A stretch of 64,000 bases of DNA, taken from the NCBI GenBank assembly GCA_003254905.1, contig QANU01029832.1, forward strand, positions 232,868-296,867. The letters run 5' to 3'. Shown here piece by piece: positions 22,850 to 33,927 of the stretch (positions are counted from its first letter, which is position 1; every line of letters begins with the position of its first letter). The translations under genes and the position numbers were made by a program. Source of the stretch: Nissolia schottii (Eukaryota > Streptophyta > Magnoliopsida > Fabales > Fabaceae). Below the pieces are notes generated by a model. It was not told the DNA's origin and searched no databases. It was given only the letters and a program-made list of their open reading frames with translations.

Positions 22850-25040
22850 CTAGGGTAAATGATATAAAGTGAAGTGAATAAAATTGCGGGATAGTAACTC
22901 AAGATTTTTCCATGGCTCTACTATTCAAACAAGGGATAGAAATAGACTACAAAAATTTTTAAAAAAAACACATCACCAAAGAGGGTGGAGGGCCAGAAGG
23001 AGGTAACAAAAGTTATTCTTGAGCACTTTAATATGGTTTATACCTCTTGTCTCCCCTATAGTATACCTAAGTGCTTATTTACTATTCCAAGATGTGTGGA
23101 TGACAACATCAATTAATTTCTTTGCCAACCTATATTTAATGGCGACATTAAAAAAAGTAGTGAAAAACTTGGGAATCCTAAAAGCTCCTAGTTGGGACGG
23201 CTTGAATGGTTTGTTTCACCATAACCACAAGGATAATGTGGCCTCAAAAGTTTGCAATGATAATAAGGCATTCTTTGCTAATGGCGTCATGTCCACAGAA
23301 TTTAATGAGACTCAAGTAGTTCTAATCCCAAAAATTGATGGGCCATAAGAGTTAGGTCAGTACATGCCGATTAGTTGCTGCAACATCATTTGTAAAGTGA
23401 CGATCAAGATTATTACAGAGAAACTCAAATGATTTGTGGACCCCGTAATCTCTTAAGAACATAGTGCTTTCAAAGGTGGAAGTCAAATTCAAGATAATTT
23501 TTTGGTGGCTAATGAAGTTTTTCACAACCTCAAGAAGACCACAATGATTAGTAGAAATCGCTTCATAGCTAAATTAGATATAAGCAAAGCGTATAAATGT
23601 CTTGAATGAAATTTTTTTTGAAGAATGTCTGAAGGCTTATGGGTTTTCTCAACAACGGATTAATCTAGTGATGGCTTGCCTTACAGGTGTCTCTTTCTTA
23701 TAGTTACAAAGTGAATGGTAGATTGTCTCCTAGCCTACTTCCCCTAGGGGGCTAAGGCAAACCATTTATCCCCTTATCTCTTTATTCTGGTTATGAATTC
23801 TCTGTCTCTTCTAGTATTTAAAATTGTTGAAAACAGGAGACATGACATGAAACTAGCCAGGAATGCATGCGCCTTGTCCCACCTATTGTTTGCGGATGGC
23901 GTTATCCTTTTCTCCAAAATAGAACCACCTGCAACCAATGAGTTGGATCTTTAACACTTTCTTCGTCACTACATGCCTGGGTTGATTTTTGATTTTTGGG
24001 AGGAAGGTGAAAGGAGATGCGAAGCATCGAATTAGTCAAATTTGGTAGATCCAAGATTGGATCTCCTCAGGGAAGTACCTTGGCCTCTCAGCTCACTGGG
24101 TCGCTAAAAATTTTCATTCTTGCGTGGATAAATAAGCTTTTAACAAGATGGAAGAGTAGAAAGAGAAGCTCTTAACCAAGTGGGTAAGTTGATGCTAATA
24201 AAGGCAATTATTCAGGCCATCCTACGTATGTTATGTCTATCCTCTGAGTCCCTAATAGTAATTTTGGTGGCCAAACAACGGGAGAGATAAGGGTATCCAC
24301 TGGTGCAACTGGAAATGCTTAGAATCTAGCAAACACGATACAAGAATGAGTTTTAAAGATTTCACCCATATGAATACAACCTTAGTGGCCAAACAAGCAT
24401 GGAGATGCATCTATAACACAAATGCTCGGTGGGCTCACACAATGAAAGTAATTTAATTCCCTACCCAAGAGTTACTAACAACAAAGACTAGGAGAGGAAG
24501 GCTATGGATTTGGTCAAGCATCATCCAAGGCAAGGGTTTACTAAATCTAGTAGGGAGATGGATTGTTGGGGATGGTAAATTTATCAGTATTTGGAGAGAC
24601 AATTAGTTAAGAGAAATTCTAGATCCCAATGACACGGGACATTCAAATGATGATAAACTTAGCAGCCTTATGATGAGACCAATAAATCTTGGGGACATCA
24701 ACAATTGAGAGGGACATTACAAATACACATTACCTACCCTAATAGACCTAACAATTTTATATGGTCATTTTCATCTAATGGGAACTATATTGTCAAGCGT
24801 GGTTATCACATAACAATAAATCTTATACCTGAATATACCCAAGCCCCAACCTCTTCCAATCTCCAACCACCTCAGCTATGGTCTTACATATGGAAGATAA
24901 AGGCTACCTAGAAAATAAAAGTATTCCTATGGAAAGCTTGCCATTGTGCACTATCAGTAAGAGAAAATATGTTTTGAAGACATTACTTGGACTCTTTGGT
25001 TTGCTCCTTGAACAATCAACAAGTGGAATATGTGGAACAT
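22850..25040 (+). mobile_element. LINE (non-LTR) retrotransposon relic, RT and zinc-binding parts
   Basis: Several frames carry successive parts of a plant L1-type ORF2: a FFHGSTIQTRDRNR-like linker (about 22900), the RT start with LKAPSWDGLNGLF (23180-23220) and VVLIPKIDG, then RT blocks with AKLDISKAY (23565-23590), and the distal part ending in the zf-RVT region with WKIKVFLWKACH-like wording near 24900-24950. Stops and frameshifts separate them. No endonuclease domain is seen at the 5' side, so it is 5'-truncated. Confidence 0.8.
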
Positions 25041-25135
25041 GTGTAACACTTTAACTAGCTAACTACACTTAAGTCATAATTAATACTCACTAGTTGTCAC
25101 TTTTATATACTTACCTTACATTAGACTTAGTTAGT

Positions 25136-25454
25136 TAAAATATAGGGTTAATTAAGTTTTTAGTCCCTGTAATATGAAAAAGTTTGGTTTTTGTCCCTCA
25201 TGATAAGTTTCAGTCCCTGTAAAATGTGAAAATTTGATTTTGGTCCCTGTGGACAGTTGGTGATGGACAATGATGTAGAAATGGTCCCTGATGACTGGTT
25301 AACTGACACGTCATCACCGTTTATCACCAACCATCCACAGGGGACGAAAATCAAATTTTCACATTTTACAGTGACTAAAACTTGTCATGATGGACTAAAA
25401 CCAAACTTTTTCATATTACAGGGACTAAAAACTTAATTAACCCTCTAAAATATA
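25136..25454. mobile_element. Mutator-type MITE with perfect 9-bp target duplication
   Basis: The element proper is 25145-25445. It starts GGGTTAATTAAGTTTTTAGT and ends with the complement, and its two halves fold into one long imperfect hairpin. TAAAATATA occurs on both sides (25136-25144 and 25446-25454), an exact 9-bp duplication as made by the Mutator superfamily. It has no coding capacity, so it would depend on a transposase elsewhere. Confidence 0.88.
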
Positions 25455-25499
25455 TTACTAAAAGAAAGGGAAATTTTGAAACTTTTTGGAATTAAAACC

Positions 25500-25920
25500 T
25501 TTTCGAACTTGTGAGCGATATGTTGTAGAATATAATTGCATGTGTTACCATCGATTACTACCGACGGTAATTAAGTAGGAAGACATAACGTTCGAATGTT
25601 ACTGTCAGCCATATCCGACAGTAACTGCCTCGGAATAGCAACTGGCACGTCTTCCCCAGCGTTCAAACCATAAGCAATAAATATCCAGTTATTGTCGGAT
25701 AAGTTCGGCGATAACCTGAAATGCCATTACTTTAAAAGCTCCTCCCCTACGGCAGAACCACTCCTCCACTCTCTGCAAACTCTTAAACTCTCTCCAACTC
25801 TCCCAAACTCTCTCACACTCGCTACGCCAACCTTTCGTCGTCGCTACAATCACTGCGCCAGCCTCTTGCTGCAGCCGTGGCTTCTGCCTCCGTCGCCACC
25901 AGCAACAACATTTAAGGTAA
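25500..25920. other. Short repeats resembling transposon subterminal DNA, unclassified
   Basis: Words such as CCGACGGTAA, TGTCGGA and TCCGACAGTAA recur in both orientations between 25560 and 25710, followed by a CT-rich and then GC-richer stretch. This looks like the subterminal part of a DNA transposon. No terminus was recognised and the reading frame here (25692 on) has no known domain. Confidence 0.35.
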
Positions 25921-25921
25921 G

Positions 25922-26435
25922 TCTGTATATGTTGTATTATATATCTATATATATGTATTATATACTGTATATATATATATATGTTTGTATATATATGTAT
26001 TATATAGTATGTATTATATGTATTATAACATCTGTAATATCTGTATATATTGCGTTTGTATATATATGTATGTCGTGTATATATATGTTATGTATATATT
26101 GATGTATACATGTATGTTATGTGTATGTTGTGTATATATATGTTATGTATATATTGATGTATATATGTATGTTATGTGTATGTTGTGTATATCTTATGTA
26201 TGTATATATTATATATGTTAGTATGTATATAGTATGTGTGTATGTATATTATGTATATATTATATATGTCAGTATGTATATTATGTATATATTATATAAG
26301 TATGTATGTATATAGTATGTATATTGATGTATATCTGTATAACCCTATGTATATAGTATGTATGTATGTATATTATGTATATATTATGTTATGTATATAT
26401 TATATATTATGTTAGTATGTATGTTATGTTATGTA
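25922..26435. repeat. TA/TATG-rich microsatellite
   Basis: About 510 bp built of TATA, TATG and TGTATATAT words without a fixed period. Frames within it are low-complexity (Tyr, Met, Cys, Ile, Val) and not genes. Confidence 0.9.
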
Positions 26436-27183
26436 ATTGGGGTGGTTTAAGAGCATCACCAAGATCCCCATCTTGTGACATCTCATGTTCATCTTCAACA
26501 TCGTTAATAGGAACATCAAAATCATCTCCAAGTTTCTGATCACCAACATTATCATGTTGCTCATAATTCTGAATATTATTCTCAGTAGTATCCAGATCAT
26601 GTAGAGGCATCCGAACTGGATCAACATCAGACAAACTATTATCTATCTCAGATGTAGTCTTCTCTATTTTATCAATGTTTTCAATGATTTGGTCTTCCAT
26701 GAGCTTCATATCACGGCTTCTAACTACCTTCTTCTCAACAGGATCAAAGAACTTGTAGTCAAATTCATCTGGACCATAACCAGTAAAGATGCATTGTCTT
26801 GTCTTCGCATCCAACTTAGATCTCTCATCCTTTGGAACATGCGTATATGCTTTGCAACCGAAGACTCGCAAATGATCATACCTGACATTCTTGCCAAACC
26901 AAATCTTGTCTGGCACCTCAGTATTCAAAGCAACTGCAGGACTTAGATTAATAACATGCACTGCCATGTACAATGTCTCACCCCAAAAATGCTTAGGCAA
27001 CTTTGCTTCAAAAAGCATGCATCTAACCCTTTCAATCAATGTCTGTTCATCCTCTCTGCTAAACCATTCAACTGAGGTGTTTTGGGGGAAGTCTTTTCAT
27101 GTCTGATACCGTGTTGCTTGCAATAAACATCAAACGATCCATAATACTCACCATCGTTGTCAGTACGAATGCATTTCACCTAC
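26436..27183 (-). pseudogene. Ty1/copia integrase C-terminal fragment
   Basis: On the minus strand the integrase core end reads as VKCIRTDNDGEYYG and PQLNGLAER, then, after a one-base shift near 27040, RVRCMLFEAKLPKHFW and the following DHLRVFGCKAY block and acidic linker. These are typical of plant copia integrase just before RT. RT, LTRs and the integrase N-terminus are absent. The fragment is bounded by microsatellite at one end and AT-rich DNA at the other. Confidence 0.85.
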
Positions 27184-28290
27184 GCGGTCATTTTTAGCTA
27201 TTTTTTTTATCGTCTATCTATTAATTAATCGGAAAAAATAGTTTAAATAGTTGATTGCGAAATTATATTATCATTTTTGTTCCTTCAACTATCTTGCTTG
27301 AAAGCTATCAAATGCTATTTGAAATCGATTCATGAATTAATACAACTTTCATTAATTAAATGACGACATATAACATTGATGTGAGTATTGTTATGTTATT
27401 GATCAAAAACACAATTAGAACTCTTTCTCGTAGATTAATCAATAATAAACAAGGTTTGAAACTATGTATCAACTTGTAGGGCGTAGGCACTCATTGAAGG
27501 AATGAAATGCAAAATTTATCAATATCTATGTCATATCACTTCAGCTGTATAGTAATATAAATATAGTTAAGTAACTAAACATAACGAATAGTTAAACATA
27601 CTTAATTATAAGTCCAAATAGTTAAACTCTAAACTCTTAAACTCCAAAATAAAATTTAGAGTCCAAAATAAAATTTTTAAAATTTTGGTATTTAAAAAAA
27701 ATTAACAGGTTGGCCCGTTTAGCCTGCGAACTAAAGTGGGTCAAACTATTTTTTTTCAAATTTTCGCGAACCTATTTTTTGACATTCCTACTCTGTCATG
27801 GACTGAAAATTCAAATATGCTATCTGGTTGTCTAGTCAGGTCCATGTTGGATTTCTTTGGTTGCCAGATATTTTCCTTTGTTTATACAAATTTCCTTAAT
27901 ATCTTTTATTAATTTTTATATGGTAATTGAAGTAACATAATAGTATAAAAATATTTTAATTTTAGTTACAATTCATTTAATACATGAATTATAATCATAA
28001 TAAAGAGTGTAATTGTAATGTATTAATTGTGTAAAATTTTTACGTTATCATCAAATTAAATACATGAATTATAACTATTTTTGTTTATATGATAAAATGT
28101 AATTAGATGTCTGTATAAAACTTTGTTTACACAGTTAGTCATATCAATTAAATAATAACAATGATAATAATAATAATAATAATAAATAATTTAATTCAAT
28201 AGTATAAAAGTATTTAATATTAGTTTAAGTCATTGAATGGTGTGATTGTATTACAATAAATTAAATAACAATAATAAGAAAATCAAAAAA
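27184..28290. other. Intergenic AT-rich DNA
   Basis: No gene seen. An (AAT)n-type run lies near 28148-28185 and a patch near 27705-27780 (GGTTGGCCCGTTTAGCC) looks repeat-derived. Confidence 0.6.
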
Positions 28291-28720
28291 TAGAGTCGTA
28301 ATTACTGCAGATGGCACAACACCCGTTTGGCACGCCCACAGAATGCTCTTAACTCATTGCACCGTCAAAGAACAGGACCCACACCCGGGAGAAAGCCCAC
28401 AGGAATCACGATGATCATGTGTCAAAGCTGCTTCAACGTATCACACACGTTAGTCAGTAATTCACAAACCAGCCAACAGTTATACAGCCATTAATCTTAA
28501 AATTCCAAATGATGTTTACAGCAAAAAAAGCAGGAAGCCAGATTTGCAAGAAAAGGAATAGGAAAAATATATATATAAAGAAGTAAATAAATTTTCATTT
28601 TTTTAAAAAAAAGAAAAAATTCAACTAAGAATTCGCACCCTCTCACAAAGCAGGTTTCTGAATCAGCTGATTACTGAATTACATGACGAGTGACCACCTT
28701 CCCTCAATCACATCCTTTCC

Positions 28721-28730
28721 ATATATAATA
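28721..28730 (+). promoter_or_regulatory. TATA box of the glutaredoxin-like gene
   Basis: ATATATAATA lies about 135 bp before the ATG, followed by C-rich and A/C-rich DNA typical of a plant 5' leader. Confidence 0.55.
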
Positions 28731-28861
28731 AACCCCCCAAACACTCCCTTTTAACCCACCCCATATCAGATTATCACTTTCTTCACTCACTACACTTTAA
28801 CATCACCCTACAGTAGCAATTAGCAATACCTCCCTAACTGTCAGTGTCACTATCACCAATC

Positions 28862-29623
28862 ATGTGGCCACCAACATGGCTCAGATCATCAAATCGCAGG
28901 GTCCGACCCGCATCCACACCAACGGGTCCCACCCGATCCTTCTCCTCCGGTTTCTCCTCCTGCTCTTCCCTTAAAGGCATCCAAACCCTCCTCCAGCCCG
29001 AGCCCGAACCCGATTTCCCCAAATCTCCCACCTCAATCTTCCGCCGCCTCCGCGCCACCGCCTCCCTCCTCCGAGCCTTCGGCAGCCGCAGCTTCCCCTC
29101 CCCCCTCTCCCACCACCACCACCACCACCACTCCGTCACTCCGCCGCCGGACTCCGACGCCTCCTCCGTCGTCCTCTACTTCACCAGCCTCCGCGTCGTC
29201 CGCCGCACCTTCGAAGACTGCCGCGCCGTCCGGTCGATCCTGCGAGGGTTCCGCGTCGCCGTCGACGAGCGCGATGTCTCCATCGACGACCGGTTCCGCG
29301 AAGAGCTCGGGGGGATCTTCCGCCATAGGAAATCGGCGCTGCCGTGCGTGTTCGTCGGCGGGATCTACGTCGGCGGCGCCGAGGACGTCCGGAAGTTGTA
29401 CGAGAGCGGGGAGCTGCAGCGGATGATCGAACGGCTGCCGAGCTCTCAGCCGTACGCGTGCGATTACTGCGGAGGGCTGAGATTCGTTGTGTGCGACGAT
29501 TGCGACGGGAGCCACAAGGTGCACACGGAGAAGAGCGGGTTCAGGAGCTGCACGTCCTGCAACGCCAACGGCTTGATCAGGTGCCCTGCATGCTACTTCG
29601 TGCTCCTGCGGCACTCCAAGTAA
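28862..29623 (+). CDS. Glutaredoxin-like Cys-rich protein (At5g39865/At5g06470-like family), 253 aa, single exon
   Basis: Residues 1-100 are disordered (Ser/Pro/Arg) with a run of seven His at 84-90. Residues 103-190 form a glutaredoxin-like fold: VVLYFTSLRVVRRTFEDC, where plant classes I-II would have CPYC or CGFS, then cis-Pro PCVFVGGIYVGG at 161-172. The C-terminus (200-244) holds four CxxC pairs (200/203, 211/214, 230/233, 241/244), probably binding zinc as in DnaJ-type Cys-rich domains. The first ATG of the frame is used; nothing better lies upstream. The gene is strongly GC-rich for this window (Ala, Arg, Gly from GC-ending codons). Biochemical role of this family is not well known; a redox reaction cannot be assumed. 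Confidence 0.93.
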   Translation: MWPPTWLRSSNRRVRPASTPTGPTRSFSSGFSSCSSLKGIQTLLQPEPEPDFPKSPTSIFRRLRATASLLRAFGSRSFPSPLSHHHHHHHSVTPPPDSDASSVVLYFTSLRVVRRTFEDCRAVRSILRGFRVAVDERDVSIDDRFREELGGIFRHRKSALPCVFVGGIYVGGAEDVRKLYESGELQRMIERLPSSQPYACDYCGGLRFVVCDDCDGSHKVHTEKSGFRSCTSCNANGLIRCPACYFVLLRHSK

Positions 29624-30400
29624 TTACCCCCACCACGCCGAATTTCTTGGAGGGATTTTGGGGCTTGTTAGATTAAATAAACAATAATATATAAAATATT
29701 AATATTAAATGATGAGGAGCTCTTTTGAAATCTAGTCATCGTTTATTATCATGTTTAATATAAGATATTAATATACTTTGTAGATTGGTCTTGATCTTTG
29801 AAGTATCTCCAGGTATACACGGGAGAAAATTGGGATGGAATGGATAAAAATGATATAATTGGTGTTAGTGAAATTTAAAGTTTGTTTAAAACGAAATCAT
29901 AAACAAATTGTTTAAGACTTAAAAGTTCACTTAAAAGTTATCTTCCACTTAAAAATCCGGTTCTCTCAATTTTGTATTTTTTAAAACAAATTATTTCATT
30001 TTACATATTTAATAACAAAAATTTCTCATATTTCGAATGATGAGTGACCCCAACAGTGAATTTTTAAATCTTGAGATATTGTTTTGTCCTTATATTTTGT
30101 GCAAGTAACAGAATTTTACCCATAATTTAATGTTAGGCTTCATAATGAGTTGTTGTAGGAGATATTCTTACATGTTCGGAAAGCAGAGAAAGTTCTTGCT
30201 CTGTTTTATGGATACGTGGGAGAAATTCAGTAAAAAAATTCTTATTCTTAAAGCATCTAAGGATTTTCTTGTTTTGGATAATAGGCAGGCAAGGTTGAGA
30301 TTAAACGTTTCGCATGGAATGATATACGGACATTGTTCCAATATAATGTATTTTTGTCGGAGGTTCTACAAATAGGGAACAAACTTTACATTGTGTCAGA
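29624..30400. other. Intergenic, 3' flank of the glutaredoxin-like gene
   Basis: AT-rich DNA. The 81-codon frame at 30130-30375 has no recognisable domain and is taken as chance. Confidence 0.6.
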
Positions 30401-30403
30401 TAG

Positions 30404-30830
30404 ATGATGTTGAATATTCCTTCCTGTACCGGAGGGGCACAAATTAGATCCTGGAGCTCTGCGGAGTATGGTGGTCGGCCGGGGCGGGTACCTGCAAGGA
30501 CTTCGAAGCTTAAGTCAGTAAAGGTTCGGGATGCTAGGGTAAAAGTGAGTCTTGAGTCTTGGGCATACCTGGTGAGCTGGCCCGAGTTAAATACCTGGAT
30601 GGTCAGTGGTTACAGCGTGATTTCCGCTAGAGGGAGCCATCTCTGGCGTGAAGTCAAGCGGTGACCGCGTGGAGTGATTCTCGCTGCATACCAGGCGTCG
30701 GGTCACTATAGGCGGGTCGTATGGATCCGCGGACAGTGTCGGACTCGAGGGGTGGGCCTCCAAGGCCCAGTCTGCAGCACTTCCGATAATCAATCCCATC
30801 AACCCATGTCACAGCAAGGTAATTGGGAAT
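30404..30830. repeat. GC-rich repeat-like segment of unknown type
   Basis: The base composition jumps (GGCCGGGGCGGGTACC and similar) within AT-rich DNA. Words such as GGACTTCGAAGCTTAAGTCAGT resemble a sequence I recall as common in plant LTRs. No terminus or coding domain was found. Confidence 0.4.
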
Positions 30831-32287
30831 TTTTGCTTTTTTGGTCACTACAGAAAAATGTGCCGATAACCTATAAACAAGTCCTATGGATTACTCGCAT
30901 GGGCCTTTCCTTTGGGCTGGCCCAATCCAATAATTACCTTTAACCTTTCCATTGGTTAAGTTTCTGATAGGCACAGTTCTATGTCGTTGCACGAATTTTA
31001 AATTGATTTTCATGTCACCCTCGTTTGTAAAGGAGTCCAGTTTCTGGTTTACACTTTTTCGTCAGATGTGTTTCTGGTTGTGGGTTTTTATTGCAGTTTT
31101 GTTATGTGCTGATGTTTCTGGTTAAATATTACACTTTTGGGCTCCTCCCTATGCTTGAGAATTGTTGATCCAGTGTTGGTGTATTTGATTTATTGTAAAA
31201 CTCGAGAGAGAGATGAAAAAATATGGTGAAGGTGGCATTTTAATAGATGAAAGGGAGGATTTTTAAAAGCGTTCTTGTAGATTATGTGGTATTAAACTTT
31301 CGGATGAAGCTTAAATTTAGGTGTGGTGAGTGTCATTCATGTTTCAGTGGGCTAAGTTTGATTTGGTGATTCTTCTTTGGTGCTATTTGAAGTGCTTCAA
31401 ATGGATATGAAGACCACAAGCCAAAATGCTTGCTTTCTCTAACATGCTTCAGAAGTTGCCTTGGCAGCCTTTAACTTTACAAAACTCATCAATTTCCAAT
31501 AATATTACTATAATCATGTTCCATTGTTAATTAGTTTTTTTCAAACTCCAGCCTTCACATTAAAATAAGAAAACAAACATAAAAAATGTTCTTTTGCTAT
31601 GAAGCGTTCAACTTTAAAAGGTCGAGCTGTAAATTGACTTTCAGCCAAACATGTAGGGTACACTTATTTTTGTTCAAGTTTTTTTTTTTTTTGTGATCAC
31701 CAATAAGGATTGAACAGAGATGCCCAAAAAAAAGAAAGAAAAACACAGCAGAGTCAAAGCATTTTCTTTTATTTTCTATGATTGATGAAGTCAGATGTTA
31801 ATAATCAAAGGATTGCCACTAGTCAGCATTAGCAAATTGCCATTAATTATGTTTTGTTCTTCTTCTAATATGCTAAACATGAAAATGGAAAAGAGATCAA
31901 GATTAAATTGAAGCGTTACTTTTGCCTTTCTGCTCTCTCAAGTTTTGCTTTACTGATTCAATGTTTTTATGCTGGCGTCTAAAAGACTTGAACAAAATAA
32001 CATTAGCCTTGCTACTTATGATATAAATAACCTTGGGGCAGCTTGTAAAACTGCGGCTAGTAAAACAAAACAAGGCTATCTTGTTGGGTAATTTATAAAA
32101 GTATCCATGTATTCAAAGAATTTAAGACATGCTTGATCTTATTAGGATGATCGATGTCCAACCTATTTAAATTTATGTTTTTTAGAAAAAAAACTTAAAA
32201 GCTAAATAACTAGAAGAAAATTTCAATTTAAACGCATTTTGCTTAGTTGAAATTTGTGGGAGGGAGAGTGGGGTACATAACTAATGG
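30831..32287. other. Intergenic AT-rich DNA, nothing recognised
   Basis: No frame with a domain, no clear inverted repeats seen by eye. Confidence 0.5.
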
Positions 32288-32550
32288 TGTTTACTCCGAT
32301 ATCAACACAAATAAGAAGGTACTGGTACATTTGTAGATTAAGTGGATCTAAATTCATTTTAATAGAAACTTGAAGAGAAAAATGAATTACTTGATTTCAA
32401 TAGAGAGCAAGAGCTTTGTTTATATACGCAACTGACAAGCTCAGTTGATTGTGCAACAAGCAAATGTAACTAACTAACAATAACTAACTATAACTAACAA
32501 TAACTAACTTTTAACAAAGTTAAGTTAAAAGCGCTTTTCCCCCTATTACA
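32288..32550 (-). repeat. Possible small solo LTR
   Basis: On the minus strand it would run from TGTAATAGGGGGAAAAGCGC to CGGAGTAAACA. It has a TATATAAAC-like box and, near 32465-32515, several copies of TAACTAACAA. TG...CA ends fit an LTR; no target duplication was found. Confidence 0.35.
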
Positions 32551-32872
32551 TTTCACTTGAATTTATATTTTTACCTGATAACTTGTATTTGTTTGCAAAT
32601 TTTATCCTATGTTTTAATTTTCAAACATTACAATTTTTTTCAAGTCAATGTTCATGTTATACTAATTCCATCTCCAGATCAATTTTAAATCATTGACAAT
32701 CTAAATTAGAAAACAACAGTCATTCATAAAGGAAAAAAGAAAAGCTCAAAATCTTATTCTTATGAACCCTAATTTGAGACCCAAGCAACAACTTCTTCCC
32801 ATCAATTTCCATGTTTGTCTGAAACCCGTATATGCTCCTATTGAGTTTTTCGCTCTTAATTAACTTCGAACA

Positions 32873-33142
32873 ATGGTCTACGAGATGTTGGCCGCAAAGG
32901 TGAGGGGGCAATGGGCGGCGTGCTCACTGGCGGTGGAGTTGGCTTGCGGCGGCTGCTTGGTGAACTATGGAGGCAAAGCAGCAGTCGCGCTTGACAGCTT
33001 GGAGGCTCGCGGAGGTATTGGCCGCAATAGGGAGGTGGCTAGTTCATCGAGGGCTGGCGAAGCTCATAGGCTGACGGAGACGGTGATACTGCCGGCGACG
33101 CAACCCCAGACTTGCGAAGCAGCTATGCTGGTTCACGGTTAA
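32873..33142 (+). CDS. Uncharacterised 89-aa reading frame in a GC-rich island
   Basis: The frame starts MVYEMLAAKVRGQW and is rich in Ala, Gly and Arg. It stands out from the AT-rich surroundings by composition only. No domain is recognised and there is no clear promoter. It may be a captured gene fragment or chance frame. Confidence 0.15.
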   Translation: MVYEMLAAKVRGQWAACSLAVELACGGCLVNYGGKAAVALDSLEARGGIGRNREVASSSRAGEAHRLTETVILPATQPQTCEAAMLVHG

Positions 33143-33360
33143 CAGCAATAGAGACGCCAATGTCTGGCGGTCGGAGTTTCTCTGTTTCTGGGTTTGATGG
33201 GTTTTGGTTCTGTTAGTGTTTATCTTGATTTTTTTTCTAGTTTGAGTTTGGCTTGTGTTAAGGTTGAGAGTTTATTTATGTAATATAAAGGAGATGATTT
33301 TGTGTTCATGGCAGTCACATGACTTGATGTTGCCAATTAAAATTAATATTAAAATTGTCT

Positions 33361-33927
33361 TGTTGAAATTTAGATTGTTATGAAAAGAAAATATGAACAC
33401 TAAAAAAAATTAATTTCACAAAATATTTCTATTGAAAGAAACAATAATACACTTAAAATTTTGACTTTTGTTAGTAGTCAATTACACACTCAAAATAACA
33501 CTACAATCTTCTTTCTGACACTCACAAGCTCCTTACACACTTGCTTTTGTTTCACAAGTTATTGGCTTAAGTTCTTCAAGCTCCCCTTATGCCTTTATAT
33601 AGGCATAGGAAGATTAAATGAGGCCAAAACATTTCACTTGCCTCATGTGCCACTTGATTTGCAAATGTTCAAATTTGATTCAAATTATTTAGCTCCACAA
33701 ATTTGACCATAGATTTACAAGTGTTCAAATTGAATTTGAGTTGTAAAAGTGAACTTCATGGTTGATGAATAAAGGCTAATTATCTAGCCACTAAATTTGA
33801 CTCTTATTTATTAAGCCACTAAATTTGACAACTCAAATTATTGACTTGACTTTCACATGGACCAAGCCAAATCCATGTTGTATACTTACACCTCCACTTG
33901 ACAAGTTTCCAAGTTTAATTTCCAACA
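33361..33927 (-). repeat. Solo LTR, Ty1/copia-like
   Basis: On the minus strand it begins TGTTGGAAATTAAAC, a very common copia LTR start, and ends TTTCAACA. CTATATAAAGG near 33594-33603 (minus strand) is a good TATA box. No internal coding part flanks it. Target duplication is not evident, so a recombined end is possible. Confidence 0.6.

Noticed and set aside
25985-26315. Tyr/Cys/Met-rich frames near 26 kb
   Set aside because: Translations of a TATG/TATA microsatellite, not proteins.
29033-29614. 193-codon minus-strand frame over the glutaredoxin-like gene
   Set aside because: A shadow frame caused by the high GC of the plus-strand gene; its poly-Val/Gly stretches are complements of the His and Pro codons.
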